This document shows, in pieces, positions 25,489 through 34,304 of a stretch of DNA of 64,000 nt. The translations under genes were made by a program, and so were the position numbers. The stretch is from positions 1,984,001-2,048,000 of the forward strand of contig BPJS01000001.1 in the NCBI GenBank assembly GCA_026004735.1. The letters run 5' to 3'. The notes below the pieces were generated by a model. That model saw nothing but the letters and a program-made list of their open reading frames with translations. It ran no database searches and was not told the DNA's origin. Each line of letters begins with the position of its first letter. Position 1 is the stretch's first letter. This DNA is from Isosphaeraceae bacterium (GTDB lineage: Bacteria; Planctomycetota; Planctomycetia; Isosphaerales; Isosphaeraceae).

Positions 25489-27354
25489 TCAGTCATTTCG
25501 GCGCACAAGGTCAACCCTCCGGCCGATGGCCCGACCGGCGAATCGCAACTTCTGATCGGGTTCGAGTTTATCCAAGTACGAACGCTTCAAGGCTTTGAGC
25601 CAGCGGAGTTCGCGGCCATCGTAGCTGGTTACGACTTGGGTGAGGACCGGGCCGGGCGTCTGGAAAGCACGAGCGACCCCCGCGGCCAGATCTTCGTTTT
25701 GCTCGATGCGCTGATAGGCCACGCCAAATCCGGCCGCCAGTGCCGGGTAGTTCAGGGTCGGCAGGACCGTGGCGGTCGTCCGGCCGTAGACCGGTTGTTG
25801 GAGCATTTGCATATAGTGATAGGCGCCGTCATCGAGGATGAAGAACTTGACCGGCAGGTGTGCGTGGGCCGCCGTCGAGATCTCCATGCCCGACATCAAG
25901 AAGCAGCCGTCGCCGGTGATGCAGGCGACCCGGCGCGAGGGATCGAGCCTCTGGGCGGCAATGGCTGCTGGGATCGCCCAGCCCATGCTCTGGTTGTTCG
26001 TCGGCGTGAAGAATCGACGCGGGGCAGCCGGCCGGATCGCTTCCGAGGCCCAGTGGACGGCCGTCGTGACATCGACGAAGGTCAGGTCGTCGCAGCCTGC
26101 TTGCTCCTGAAGCGTCAGAAACAGAAGCATCGGATCGACGCAGCGGCCGGTTCGCGGGATCGCGTTGGAGCGAGCCTCGGCGCATTTGCGGAGCTGGATG
26201 TCACGGATGAGGCCGGGATTGGGCGGACGTCGAACGGCCTCGGCATCGGCGAGCAGGCGTCGGCAAAAGAGGTGAGCGTCGGCGTGGACGCAGAGCGTGG
26301 TCGGGACGTTGCGGCCCAAGTTGGCCGGATTAATATCAACGTGGATCAGGCAGGCGTGGTCGGGCAGGTTGTAGTTGGCCGTCGAGACTTCGCTGAACCG
26401 CACGCCGATGGCGAGGATCAGGTCGACATCGCGGAAGGTCGCCTCCGCGGTCCGGGTTCCGTAGGGTCCGTAGCCCCAGCCGACGGAAAGCGGGTGGGAC
26501 TCGGGAATCGCCCCCTTACCGCTGACCGAGGTGGCCACCGGTGCTTGCAGAATGTGGGCCAATTGCGCCAGTTCGGCGGAGGCGGCGAAGGTGCCCTGAC
26601 CCGCATAGATTCCGATCCGGCGGCGGCGATCGCCGAGCAAGCAGACGGCGCGGCGGTAGGCGGCCTCGTCGAAGGGCGGGGCTGGGAGAGCCGGTGCGGG
26701 GGCGTTGAAATGAGCGGTCTCGACGTAGAACGGGTAGGGAATCACGACCGCAACTGGCCCCGGCTCGCCCGAGCGCGCCAGCGCGAAGGCATGTTGGATG
26801 GCGTGGGGAATCTGATCGACGGACCGGACCTCGTAGACGGCCTTGCAGACGGGGCGGAGCAGGGCAGCGTTGGCCAGGCCGTGGACCTGTCCGATCTTGG
26901 CATCCGGGCGGCGGTCGATGTCGGTCGCAAGGACGACGATCGGCACTGAGTCGTGGAGCGCCTCGCCGATGCCGGTCAGGGCGTTGGTCAGGCCCGGCCC
27001 GGGGACGACCGCGCAGACGCCGACCCCCCCGGTAACCCGGGCAGCGGCATCAGCCATGATACTGGCGGAAAATTCGTTCGAGACGAGCAGATAGGCCAGT
27101 CCGTGGGATTTCATGGCGTCCCAAAGCTCGTTGTTCTGCGCGCCGGGAACCCCGAAGACGACCGAAGTACCCTGGCCGCAGAGCGCGGCGACAGCGGCCT
27201 CGGCGCCGGTCATGCGGCCGAAGACGCCGTGGTGGCTCGAAATCGAGCGCTCGGGAGCGATCGCGGGAGGCAGGTCCTGGGCCAGCACGGGGTGGAGCGA
27301 GACGGTCCCGAACGTGGCCAGCGTTCCCAACGCAGCGCGGCGACGCACGATCAT
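25489..27354 (-). CDS. Thiamine-diphosphate enzyme (acetolactate synthase-like) with Tat-like signal
   Basis: A 621-residue protein of the acetolactate synthase/pyruvate oxidase family, which decarboxylates 2-oxo-acids with thiamine diphosphate. E94 in VSNEFSAS matches the cofactor-activating glutamate. The cofactor-metal motif begins at GDG 481-483, but its usual NN end is DD at 508-509. Unusually, the N-terminus (MIVRRRAALGTLATFG...LAQ) looks like a Tat or Sec signal ending near residue 26, so the folded holoenzyme might be exported. The start is well fixed by AGGAGG seven bases before ATG 27354. It is monocistronic on the minus strand. Substrate is unknown: acetolactate, oxalyl-CoA or sulfopyruvate-type chemistry would all fit the fold. 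Confidence 0.82.
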   Translation of the reverse strand: MIVRRRAALGTLATFGTVSLHPVLAQDLPPAIAPERSISSHHGVFGRMTGAEAAVAALCGQGTSVVFGVPGAQNNELWDAMKSHGLAYLLVSNEFSASIMADAAARVTGGVGVCAVVPGPGLTNALTGIGEALHDSVPIVVLATDIDRRPDAKIGQVHGLANAALLRPVCKAVYEVRSVDQIPHAIQHAFALARSGEPGPVAVVIPYPFYVETAHFNAPAPALPAPPFDEAAYRRAVCLLGDRRRRIGIYAGQGTFAASAELAQLAHILQAPVATSVSGKGAIPESHPLSVGWGYGPYGTRTAEATFRDVDLILAIGVRFSEVSTANYNLPDHACLIHVDINPANLGRNVPTTLCVHADAHLFCRRLLADAEAVRRPPNPGLIRDIQLRKCAEARSNAIPRTGRCVDPMLLFLTLQEQAGCDDLTFVDVTTAVHWASEAIRPAAPRRFFTPTNNQSMGWAIPAAIAAQRLDPSRRVACITGDGCFLMSGMEISTAAHAHLPVKFFILDDGAYHYMQMLQQPVYGRTTATVLPTLNYPALAAGFGVAYQRIEQNEDLAAGVARAFQTPGPVLTQVVTSYDGRELRWLKALKRSYLDKLEPDQKLRFAGRAIGRRVDLVRRND

Positions 27355-27709
27355 GAAGGCCCCTCCTGGGCAACGGATCACGCCCAGGGTTTCCAACCCT
27401 GGCCGCCTGTGGGGAAGGTTCGGCCGGGATCGGGGCGGGGCCACATGTTCGGCGCGATCGGTCTGGACCGGGCGGATCGGTCGTGACGATCTGGCAAGCG
27501 CTGCGGGTCGGGTGGAGCGGTTGCGGAGCGGCTTGGCGGTCGTCTATTGGGTGCTCGGCCAGCCTCTTGCCGCTGCCGCGGCGGCTGGGGCATGATGATC
27601 GGCGCTTGCGGTGGCTTGTGCCGTCGTCGAGGGTCGCGTCCGCTCAGGCGCGGCTCCCTCATGGATGCTGGTCCTGGCCGTTGCCGAGAGAGAGAGAAGA
27701 GCCGCCTTC
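27355..27709. other. Divergent intergenic region
   Basis: These 355 bases separate the minus-strand thiamine-diphosphate enzyme from the plus-strand FabZ-like gene. Apart from the AGGAGG at 27362-27367 I see no gene. Short open frames here have no family resemblance. A purine-rich GAGAGAGAGA run precedes the FabZ-like start. Promoters for both directions must lie here, but none is clear by eye. Confidence 0.45.
27362..27367 (-). promoter_or_regulatory. Strong ribosome binding site of the thiamine-diphosphate enzyme
   Basis: AGGAGG sits seven bases before ATG 27354. It fixes a start that includes the twin-arginine-like signal and excludes the longer in-frame start at 27444. Confidence 0.7.
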
Positions 27710-28207
27710 ATGCCGCCGGTGCAGCTGGTTGACCCCACGACGCTCGACCTGTCCCGGGTCCTGTTTGATCAGGCTGCGATTCGGGAGGTCAATCCCCAGC
27801 GTCATGAGATGGAGCAACTGACCGCGATCGTCGAACTGGATCCGGAGCGGAAGCTGATCGTCGGTTACAAGGACGTCACCGACCAGGAATTTTGGGTCCG
27901 GGGGCATATGCCGGACTATCCGCTCATGCCCGGGGTCTTGATGTGTGAGGCGGCGGCGCAGTTGTGTAGCTTTTACAGCCATCGGATGCTGCCGGATTTG
28001 AAGGGATTTGTCGGCTTCGGCGGGATGGAGGATGTGCGGTTTCGCGGCCAGGTCCGACCCGGCGATCGGCTGGTGATCGCGGCTCAGGCAGTACGGGTTC
28101 ACAGTCGGCAGACGATCTTCAACTGCCAGGGATTTGTTGGTCCGAACATGGTCTTTCAGGCCCAGGTGATTGGGGTCCCGATCCGCTCGACTTCGACCGA
28201 GCCATGA
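27710..28207 (+). CDS. FabZ-like 3-hydroxyacyl-ACP dehydratase
   Basis: A 165-residue hotdog-fold dehydratase. The catalytic histidine is H66 in RGHMPDYPLMPG (usual GHFPG..PIMPG) and the catalytic glutamate is E80 in LMCEAAAQ. The extra N-terminal 45 residues make it slightly longer than E. coli FabZ (151). It would dehydrate 3-hydroxyacyl-ACP to trans-2-enoyl-ACP. ATG 27710 starts after a purine-rich stretch; an in-frame ATG at 27665 is less family-like. Its stop overlaps the trmB start by ATGA, so translation is coupled to a tRNA-modification gene, an odd but firm arrangement. It may supply the general pathway or the ketosynthases in this window. Confidence 0.82.
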   Translation: MPPVQLVDPTTLDLSRVLFDQAAIREVNPQRHEMEQLTAIVELDPERKLIVGYKDVTDQEFWVRGHMPDYPLMPGVLMCEAAAQLCSFYSHRMLPDLKGFVGFGGMEDVRFRGQVRPGDRLVIAAQAVRVHSRQTIFNCQGFVGPNMVFQAQVIGVPIRSTSTEP

Positions 28208-28839
28208 TGACCGATCCGACGACGCCGCTGGTCGAGGCGATCGACGGCCAGCTTGACTGGGACGGCTTGTTCGAGACGGAGGCGGAGCGGGAGCTTGAGG
28301 TCGGCTCGGGCAAGGGGCTGTTCCTTCTCAATGCGGGCCAGCGGCATCCGGAAGTTCAGTTTGTTGGGATCGAATTGTCGCGGAAGTACGCACGGCGGTC
28401 CGCCGAACGGCTCGCCAGGAACGGGTTGAAGAATGTGCGGGTCGTTTGGGGCGATGCCCGGCGCCTGATCGCGCTACAGGTTCCGGATCGGGCGGTTCGC
28501 GCCGTACATGTTTATTTTCCTGATCCCTGGTGGAAAAAGCGGCATCGGAAGCGACGGATCTTTGATGCGGGATTCGTGAAGCAGGTGGCCCGAGTCCTGA
28601 AAGACCAGGGGCGGCTCGAGATCGCGACCGACGTCGAGTCTTACTTCGAAGAGATTCGGGAGTTGCTGCGGAGCGACGCCTGCTTCGAAGAGCGGCCGGC
28701 GGACGACCCGCTTCAGCCGCAACACGACCTGGACTATCTGACGCACTTTGAACGCAAATATCGGATCGAGGGTCGGCCGATCTACCGGGCGCGCTACGTT
28801 CGCCGAAGCGGGCCGTGCAGCGAGGAGCCGCAGCCATGA
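28204..28839 (+). CDS. trmB: tRNA (guanine-N7-)-methyltransferase TrmB
   Basis: A 211-residue SAM-dependent methyltransferase that makes m7G46 in the tRNA variable loop. The SAM-binding motif is EVGSGKG at 32-38, the acidic ribose contact lies in VGIEL, and the catalytic/substrate stretch FPDPWWKKRH is at 105-114. TDVESYFEE and the late THFE motif complete the TrmB pattern. The length is normal for bacterial TrmB. It overlaps the upstream FabZ-like gene and the downstream esterase gene by four bases each, so all three should be on one mRNA. Confidence 0.93.
   Translation: MMTDPTTPLVEAIDGQLDWDGLFETEAERELEVGSGKGLFLLNAGQRHPEVQFVGIELSRKYARRSAERLARNGLKNVRVVWGDARRLIALQVPDRAVRAVHVYFPDPWWKKRHRKRRIFDAGFVKQVARVLKDQGRLEIATDVESYFEEIRELLRSDACFEERPADDPLQPQHDLDYLTHFERKYRIEGRPIYRARYVRRSGPCSEEPQP
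28822..28827 (+). promoter_or_regulatory. Ribosome binding site of the esterase gene
   Basis: GAGGAG lies inside the end of trmB, eight bases before ATG 28836. It fixes the start so that the protein begins with its signal peptide. Confidence 0.6.
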
Positions 28840-31220
28840 CGAGGGGTTTTCAGGGGTTGGGCGTCGTCCTGGTTTTGTTGACCACGAACGCGAGGGCCGG
28901 TCAGGAGGTCCGGGTCTTCACGGCCTCGGATCTGGTCGCCAAAACCCGTTTTAGCGTCCAGGAGGGCGGACGTCTGAAGGTCTCCATCTGGCGATCGACG
29001 ACCCAATCCTGGTCGGCCCGGTTGGACGGAGATCGGCTGATCGTTCGGCTTGAAGACGTGGATGAGGACTTGAACGGCTCGGGCCGGGCCGCTTGGGAGC
29101 AAGTGGGCGTGGTGGCGCTGGAACCCCTTAGGGAGTATCAGCTCGGTTACGAGATTGAAGAGGAGGGCGATTACCCGGAGCCATTGCCGGTGGTGGTTGT
29201 GCTGGCGTACGAGGGCTTCGACCCGGAGAGCGTCCTGGCCTGGGTGCGAGGCCGGGTCGGGACGATCGACGCGGAGCCGGACGCGCGGCGGGAGTCAGTC
29301 CGGACGAATCAGGAGGGTGTGGAGTTCGAGCCGCCGGAGTCGCTCGACGCCTGGCGAACGCGTGCCTCTGCCCTACGCGAGCAACTGATGGTCACGCTCG
29401 GGCAGTGGCCCGAGCTGCCACGGTCTCCGGTGCGAGCCAGCGTCTCGGGCATTCTGGAGCGTGACGGTTACGTCATCGAGAAGGTAACGCTCGAAACGCT
29501 GCCCGGTCTGTTTCTCTCGGGCAATTTGTACCGGCCGGCTCAAATGGTGGGGCGGCTTCCGATGGTGCTCAGTCCCCACGGTCACTGGGCCGAAGGGAGG
29601 CTCAATAGCGAGGTGCAACACCGCTGCATCGGTTTTGCCAAGCTGGGCTGTCTGGTCTTCATGTACGACATGGTGGGGTATAACGAAAGCAAGGAATTTG
29701 GCCATACGTTCCGTTCGGACCGGCTGCGGCGGTGGGGGCTGAGCCTGGCAGCGCTCCAGACTTGGAATAGCCGGCGGGTGCTGGATTGGGTGTTGTCCAG
29801 ACCGGACGTTGACCCGCGGCGGATTGCGTGTACGGGCGAGTCTGGCGGCGGAACGCAGACGTTTCTGCTGACGGCGATCGATCAACGAATTCGCGCCGCG
29901 GCGCCGGTCGTGATGGTCTCGGAGGGTTTTCAAGGTGGCTGTGAGTGCGAGAATCCGCCGGGTTTGCGTTGGGGGACCGACAACGTGGAGATTGCGGCTC
30001 TGGCCGCGCCGCGTCCGCTGAAGCTGGTCGGCGCGACGGGCGATTGGACCTCGAACACAACGGCGCACATCCTGCCGGTGCTTCGCGGGGTGTACGGTCT
30101 CTATGGAGTGCCCGACCGTGTCTCGGCCGATGTCTTCACGGCGCCCCACAATTACAACCAGACGAGTCGGAACGCGGTCTATGCGTTCCTGGGCGGGTGG
30201 CTGCTGGGGCTGGACGATCCGTCGCGAACAACCGAAGGTCCCCAGACGACCGAAGACGGGTCGGCTCTGCTGACGATCGACGCCGAGCACCCGCTGCCCG
30301 AGCCGCGCTCATCGCCCTCGGAGCTCGAGGCGTTCCTGGTCGCGCAACGCGATGAGGCGATTCAGCGGATGCGGCCGTCGATGTTCCCGGCGGAGTGGGA
30401 GGCAGCGCGCGAGCATCTGGCCCGGATTCATCGAGTGCGGCTGGGGCTGCGATCGCTCGCGCCGGGTGAGGTCGTCTACCGGGAGCTGCGGCGGGCCGAT
30501 CGGGACGGACTCTGGGTCGGACACGGCCAGGTCGAGCGCGGCGAACCGGCCGATTCGGTTCCGGTTGTCTGGGTCGAGAAGCCGGGTGCCCGGCGGGCGG
30601 TGATCCTGGCCAGCCCCCGCGGAAAGGCGGCCCTGGTTGGACCCGATGGCCGGCTGGCGTCGTTGGCTCAGGCTCTGGTCGATCGCGGTTTTCGGGTGGT
30701 CGCCTTCGACCCGCTTTACGTGGGCGACGCGTTCGAGCCGACGGGTCGTGCGCTGCGCCGCAGCGAGACCGACCATTATGAGACCTACAATCCGTCGCTC
30801 GCGGTGGATCGGATTCGAGATCTGGAGACGGTGGCGGCCTGGGCGTCGGGCTGGTCTGGGGATCTCGGCGTGGATCTGGTGGCGTGGGGGAGCATGGGGC
30901 CGCTCGTGCTCTTGGCGTTGCCCGGGCTGGAGGGTCTGGGTCGTGCGGCCGTTGATCTGGAAGGATTTGATTATGGCGATGGTTCGGGGGCGGTCCCGCT
31001 TGAGCTGGATCTTGCGGGCGTGCTCCAGTTTGGGGGGTTGCCGGTCGCGGCGGCGCTGGCGGCACCTCGGCCCTTGAGGATCATCCGACCCAGCGAGGGT
31101 TTCGAGCGAAGCTGGGCAGTCAATGCCTACGCTCTGGCGGGTGCGGCCGACCAAGTGATGATCGACCAGAGGGCGCTCGATGTCGACTCGCTGGTGCGGT
31201 GGCTCGATCAGGGCGGATGA
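28836..31220 (+). CDS. Exported acetylxylan esterase-like alpha/beta hydrolase, double-length
   Basis: A 794-residue secreted protein with a signal peptide at about residues 1-22. After a roughly 200-residue N-terminal region comes an alpha/beta hydrolase of the acetylxylan esterase/dienelactone type: SPHGHWAEG, then nucleophile S336 in TGESGGGTQ, then a region keeping PHNYNQTSRNA, where the histidine probably lies. From about residue 560 a second hydrolase-like half appears, but its elbow reads WGSMGPL and acidic and histidine partners are unclear, so it may be non-catalytic. Substrate could be acetylated polysaccharide. It is the last gene of the FabZ-TrmB run by ATGA overlap. Confidence 0.78.
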   Translation: MTRGFQGLGVVLVLLTTNARAGQEVRVFTASDLVAKTRFSVQEGGRLKVSIWRSTTQSWSARLDGDRLIVRLEDVDEDLNGSGRAAWEQVGVVALEPLREYQLGYEIEEEGDYPEPLPVVVVLAYEGFDPESVLAWVRGRVGTIDAEPDARRESVRTNQEGVEFEPPESLDAWRTRASALREQLMVTLGQWPELPRSPVRASVSGILERDGYVIEKVTLETLPGLFLSGNLYRPAQMVGRLPMVLSPHGHWAEGRLNSEVQHRCIGFAKLGCLVFMYDMVGYNESKEFGHTFRSDRLRRWGLSLAALQTWNSRRVLDWVLSRPDVDPRRIACTGESGGGTQTFLLTAIDQRIRAAAPVVMVSEGFQGGCECENPPGLRWGTDNVEIAALAAPRPLKLVGATGDWTSNTTAHILPVLRGVYGLYGVPDRVSADVFTAPHNYNQTSRNAVYAFLGGWLLGLDDPSRTTEGPQTTEDGSALLTIDAEHPLPEPRSSPSELEAFLVAQRDEAIQRMRPSMFPAEWEAAREHLARIHRVRLGLRSLAPGEVVYRELRRADRDGLWVGHGQVERGEPADSVPVVWVEKPGARRAVILASPRGKAALVGPDGRLASLAQALVDRGFRVVAFDPLYVGDAFEPTGRALRRSETDHYETYNPSLAVDRIRDLETVAAWASGWSGDLGVDLVAWGSMGPLVLLALPGLEGLGRAAVDLEGFDYGDGSGAVPLELDLAGVLQFGGLPVAAALAAPRPLRIIRPSEGFERSWAVNAYALAGAADQVMIDQRALDVDSLVRWLDQGG

Positions 31221-31314
31221 GCAGGGCCGTGGCCCGGGGATCGCCCAAGGGCTCCGGCGTGAGCGGGCGGAGAAATCTGACCGGGGTCTTGGGGCGGCCG
31301 CCGGCGTGGGAGGC

Positions 31315-32988
31315 TTAGCGTCGGGCGATCGAGCCGGCGGGCAACGCCCGCTCGTAGGCCCGCGCTGGGGTCGCCGAGCAGTCGATCCCGCGTGATTGCC
31401 CGTCGAGCTGATAGAGGGCTTGTCCGGTCGGGGTCGGATACTGGCCGGTGACGCACGCCAGGCAGAGCTGATCCTGAGCGATCTTGAGCGATCGCGCGAT
31501 GGCTTCCACCGGCAGGTAGCGGAGGCTGGTGGCACCGAGTTCGCGTCCCAGGGCCATCTGGGCGTCTTCGGAGAGTTGATCGCCGGGCAGGTCGGCATAG
31601 CGTGGGGCGATCAGCTCGGCGCGGGTGGACATGTCGATGCCGTAATAGCAGGGGGCGACGATCGGCGGACAGGCGACGCGGAGGTGGACCTCGCGGGCGC
31701 CGCCGCGTTCGAAGATCTCGCGGACCAAGGCCCGCATCGTGGTCGAGCGGACAATGCTGTCCTCGACAAGCAGGACGCGCTTGCCCTGGAGGACTTCGGG
31801 CAAGGGGGTGTACTTGGCGCGGACCTTGGCGGCGCGGTCGGCGGTGCCCTCGATGAAGGTGCGGCCGACGTAGCGGTTGCGCATCAGGCCCTCGACCGAG
31901 GGGATACCCAGAACGAACGCCATCGCGTCGGCGGCGGCCTTCGCCGTGTCGGGCACTGGGACGACGATCAGGTCTTCACCCCGGGGAACCGTTTCCAGCC
32001 GGGCTAGCTCGCGGCCCAGAGCGGCTCTGGTCAGATAGACCGAGCAATCATCGAGCGTGCTGGCGACGTTGGCGAAGTAGATCCATTCGAAGAAGCAGTG
32101 CGCGATCGAGGCGGGGGCGGCGAACCGTTCGAGGCGGATTCCCCGCTCAGGCGTGATGATGGCCATCGTGCCGGGAGCCAGGCTGCGGATCGAGCGGAAG
32201 CCGAGGTTGGCCAAAGGAACGCTCTCGCTCGCGGCGGCAAAGAGGGTGACGCTGTCGGTCTGAGAGGGGACGGAGGCCAGGGCGCGTGGGTCGCCGTCAT
32301 GGGCGAAGCAGAGGGGCCGAAAGCCGAGCGGGTCGCGTGCAACGACCATTTCGCCGCGTGCGGTCAGGAGGACGATGTTGTACGCGCCTTCGAACCGGGT
32401 CGCCAACCGGGCAAAGACGCCGCGCCAGTCGGTCTCCTGCTCCTCGTGCTGGAGCTCGTAAGCGATCTGGTGCATGATGATTTCTGTGTCAGTATCGCGT
32501 TTGAGGTGGTAGTCGCCTTTCTCGAGCAGTTCCTGTTTGAGTTCCGAGAAGTTGGCAAGTTGACCGTTGAACGCGAAGGCGAACCACTTGGCCTTGCGGC
32601 CGTGCGAGCGTTCGAAGGGTTGGGCGTGGCTGCGATTGTCGCCGCCGCAGGTGGCGTAGCGGACGTGGCCGATCGCGGCGGGGCCGTCGTGGCGGCTCAT
32701 CACCGAGTCGAACTTGGCCCGATGGTTGAGCCGGAAGGCCTCGGCGACGGTCCCCAGCTCTTTGTGGGTTTCGAGCAGTGCCTGGCGATCGGGGCGGTAG
32801 CTGGTCATGCCGGCGGCCAGTTGGCCGCGATTCTGCATATCGAGCAGCATCCTCGGGACCAGGCGGGCGATGCTGTTGATATCGCCTGGAATAGGCGCCA
32901 GGGGCGAAAGCGGTTTTCCCGGAAGATGATAAACGGCAGCGACGCCGCACTCGTGCAATGGCTTGTCGGAGTCGGGCTCGAGGACCAT
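31315..32988 (-). CDS. purF: Amidophosphoribosyltransferase PurF
   Basis: A 557-residue enzyme for the first committed step of purine synthesis: PRPP plus glutamine gives phosphoribosylamine. The N-terminal nucleophile is C14 in HECGVAAVY, so a 13-residue propeptide must be removed, as in the Bacillus-type enzyme. Glutaminase features include GHVRYAT and FNGQLAN. The PRPP loop is VLLVEDSIVRSTT. ATG 32988 is preceded by AGAGG nine bases upstream; the in-frame start at 33060 would only lengthen the propeptide. It is about 50 residues longer than E. coli PurF. It is divergent from proB across a short spacer with an AT-rich core. Confidence 0.93.
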   Translation of the reverse strand: MVLEPDSDKPLHECGVAAVYHLPGKPLSPLAPIPGDINSIARLVPRMLLDMQNRGQLAAGMTSYRPDRQALLETHKELGTVAEAFRLNHRAKFDSVMSRHDGPAAIGHVRYATCGGDNRSHAQPFERSHGRKAKWFAFAFNGQLANFSELKQELLEKGDYHLKRDTDTEIIMHQIAYELQHEEQETDWRGVFARLATRFEGAYNIVLLTARGEMVVARDPLGFRPLCFAHDGDPRALASVPSQTDSVTLFAAASESVPLANLGFRSIRSLAPGTMAIITPERGIRLERFAAPASIAHCFFEWIYFANVASTLDDCSVYLTRAALGRELARLETVPRGEDLIVVPVPDTAKAAADAMAFVLGIPSVEGLMRNRYVGRTFIEGTADRAAKVRAKYTPLPEVLQGKRVLLVEDSIVRSTTMRALVREIFERGGAREVHLRVACPPIVAPCYYGIDMSTRAELIAPRYADLPGDQLSEDAQMALGRELGATSLRYLPVEAIARSLKIAQDQLCLACVTGQYPTPTGQALYQLDGQSRGIDCSATPARAYERALPAGSIARR

Positions 32989-33071
32989 AGGCGGGGACCT
33001 CTCGACGATCGGGGAGAGACGCCACGTCGACGGCCCGGCCCGAAGTCGGCCTAGGCCCATAATGCGTAAGT

Positions 33072-33101
33072 ATTATAATGACGTGATCGAACACCCTACA
33101 A
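33072..33101 (-). promoter_or_regulatory. Candidate promoter for purF
   Basis: On the minus strand a perfect TATAAT (33077 to 33072) lies 18 bases downstream of a weak -35 (TTGTAG). The -10 is nearly palindromic, so the plus strand also reads TATAAT at 33074-33079 toward proB, though without a good -35. It sits about 84 bases before the purF ATG. Confidence 0.4.
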
Positions 33102-33161
33102 TCTTCGGCGAGGCTGTGGGGTTGAATTGAATCGAGCGCGGCGGGCTGAGGGTGAGCCGGG

Positions 33162-34295
33162 ATGGGCCGGGATTTGGTGCGCGACGAGGTAATCCTGGGC
33201 TCGGACGTCTGGGTCATCAAGGTCGGGACGAATGTCCTGACGACCGCCGATGGCCGACTCGACGGCGACCGGGTCAGCTCGCTCGCCGAGCAGATTTGCG
33301 CCGTCGCCGCGACGGGACGGCGGGTCGCGCTGGTCAGTTCGGGAGCAGTCGGTGCGGGAATTGGGCAATTGGGGTTGCCGGGACGGCCGGAATCGTTGCC
33401 CCAGATTCAGGCGGCCGCTGCGGTGGGGCAGGCGTTCTTGATTCGGGCGTACGACGAAGGGTTCCGCCGACACGGCCGCCACGCCGCGCAAATCCTTTTG
33501 ACTCACGAGGACTTTGACGATCGGCAACGCTATCTGAACGTCCGGAACACGTTGTCGGCGTTGTTTGCGTGGAACGCGGTCCCGATCATCAACGAAAACG
33601 ACACGATTAGCGTCGACGAGATCCGGTTTGGGGACAACGATCGGCTGGCGGCCATGGTCACCAATCTGTTGCGAGCGCCGCTGCTGGTGATTCTGAGCGT
33701 GGTCGATGGCCTCTACAGTGGGCGTACGACCGCGGATGGCCGGCCCGAGGTCGTGCCGTTGGTCGAGCGGATTGACGCCGTGGCCGGGCTGGTAACCGAG
33801 TCGCGCAGCGCGTTGGGAACGGGCGGGATGGGCAGCAAGTTGGAGGCTGCGCGGCTGGTGACGCGGGCTGGCGGATCGGTCATCATCACGTCGGGTCGCG
33901 CCGAACAGGTTCTCCCGCGGCTTCTGCGTGGCGAGCCGCTGGGCACGCTCTTTCTGGCGGAAGGGCGGACAGCACGGGCCCGCCAGCGTTGGATCGGGTT
34001 GACGGCGCGGCCGCGCGGGCATTACGTCGTGGATCGAGGCGCGCGCCGGGCGTTGGAGACCGGGCGAACCAGCCTGCTGGCCATCGGCATCGTCGACGTC
34101 GTGGGACAGTTCGGCCGAGGCGATGTGGTGGCGATCCGCGACCCCGACGGCGGAGAATTTGCCCGCGGTCTGACCAACTATTCCCACACGGAGGCGTTGC
34201 GGATTCGCGGCTTGCGTACCGAGCAGGTTCGGAGCGTGCTGGGGACGCAATACGACGAAGTGATCCACAAGGACAACCTCGTCCTGACCCGTTGA
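33162..34295 (+). CDS. proB: Glutamate 5-kinase ProB with PUA domain
   Basis: A 377-residue kinase that phosphorylates glutamate in the first step of proline synthesis. K20 in VIKVGTN is the phosphate contact of the amino-acid kinase fold. VSSGAVGAG, IINENDTIS with the acidic metal ligands, and GTGGMGSKLEAA are all present. Residues from about 280 form the C-terminal PUA domain seen in many bacterial ProB proteins. GGTGAG lies upstream of the ATG. The ProA gene is not adjacent. It shares a divergent spacer with purF and ends nine bases from the convergent secreted-paralog gene. Confidence 0.94.
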   Translation: MGRDLVRDEVILGSDVWVIKVGTNVLTTADGRLDGDRVSSLAEQICAVAATGRRVALVSSGAVGAGIGQLGLPGRPESLPQIQAAAAVGQAFLIRAYDEGFRRHGRHAAQILLTHEDFDDRQRYLNVRNTLSALFAWNAVPIINENDTISVDEIRFGDNDRLAAMVTNLLRAPLLVILSVVDGLYSGRTTADGRPEVVPLVERIDAVAGLVTESRSALGTGGMGSKLEAARLVTRAGGSVIITSGRAEQVLPRLLRGEPLGTLFLAEGRTARARQRWIGLTARPRGHYVVDRGARRALETGRTSLLAIGIVDVVGQFGRGDVVAIRDPDGGEFARGLTNYSHTEALRIRGLRTEQVRSVLGTQYDEVIHKDNLVLTR

Positions 34296-34304
34296 GGCCG
34301 AGCC

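Noticed and set aside
31224-31235. GGGCC-GT-GGCCC palindrome after the esterase gene as a terminator
   Set aside because: The two-base loop cannot close a hairpin and there is no T tract.
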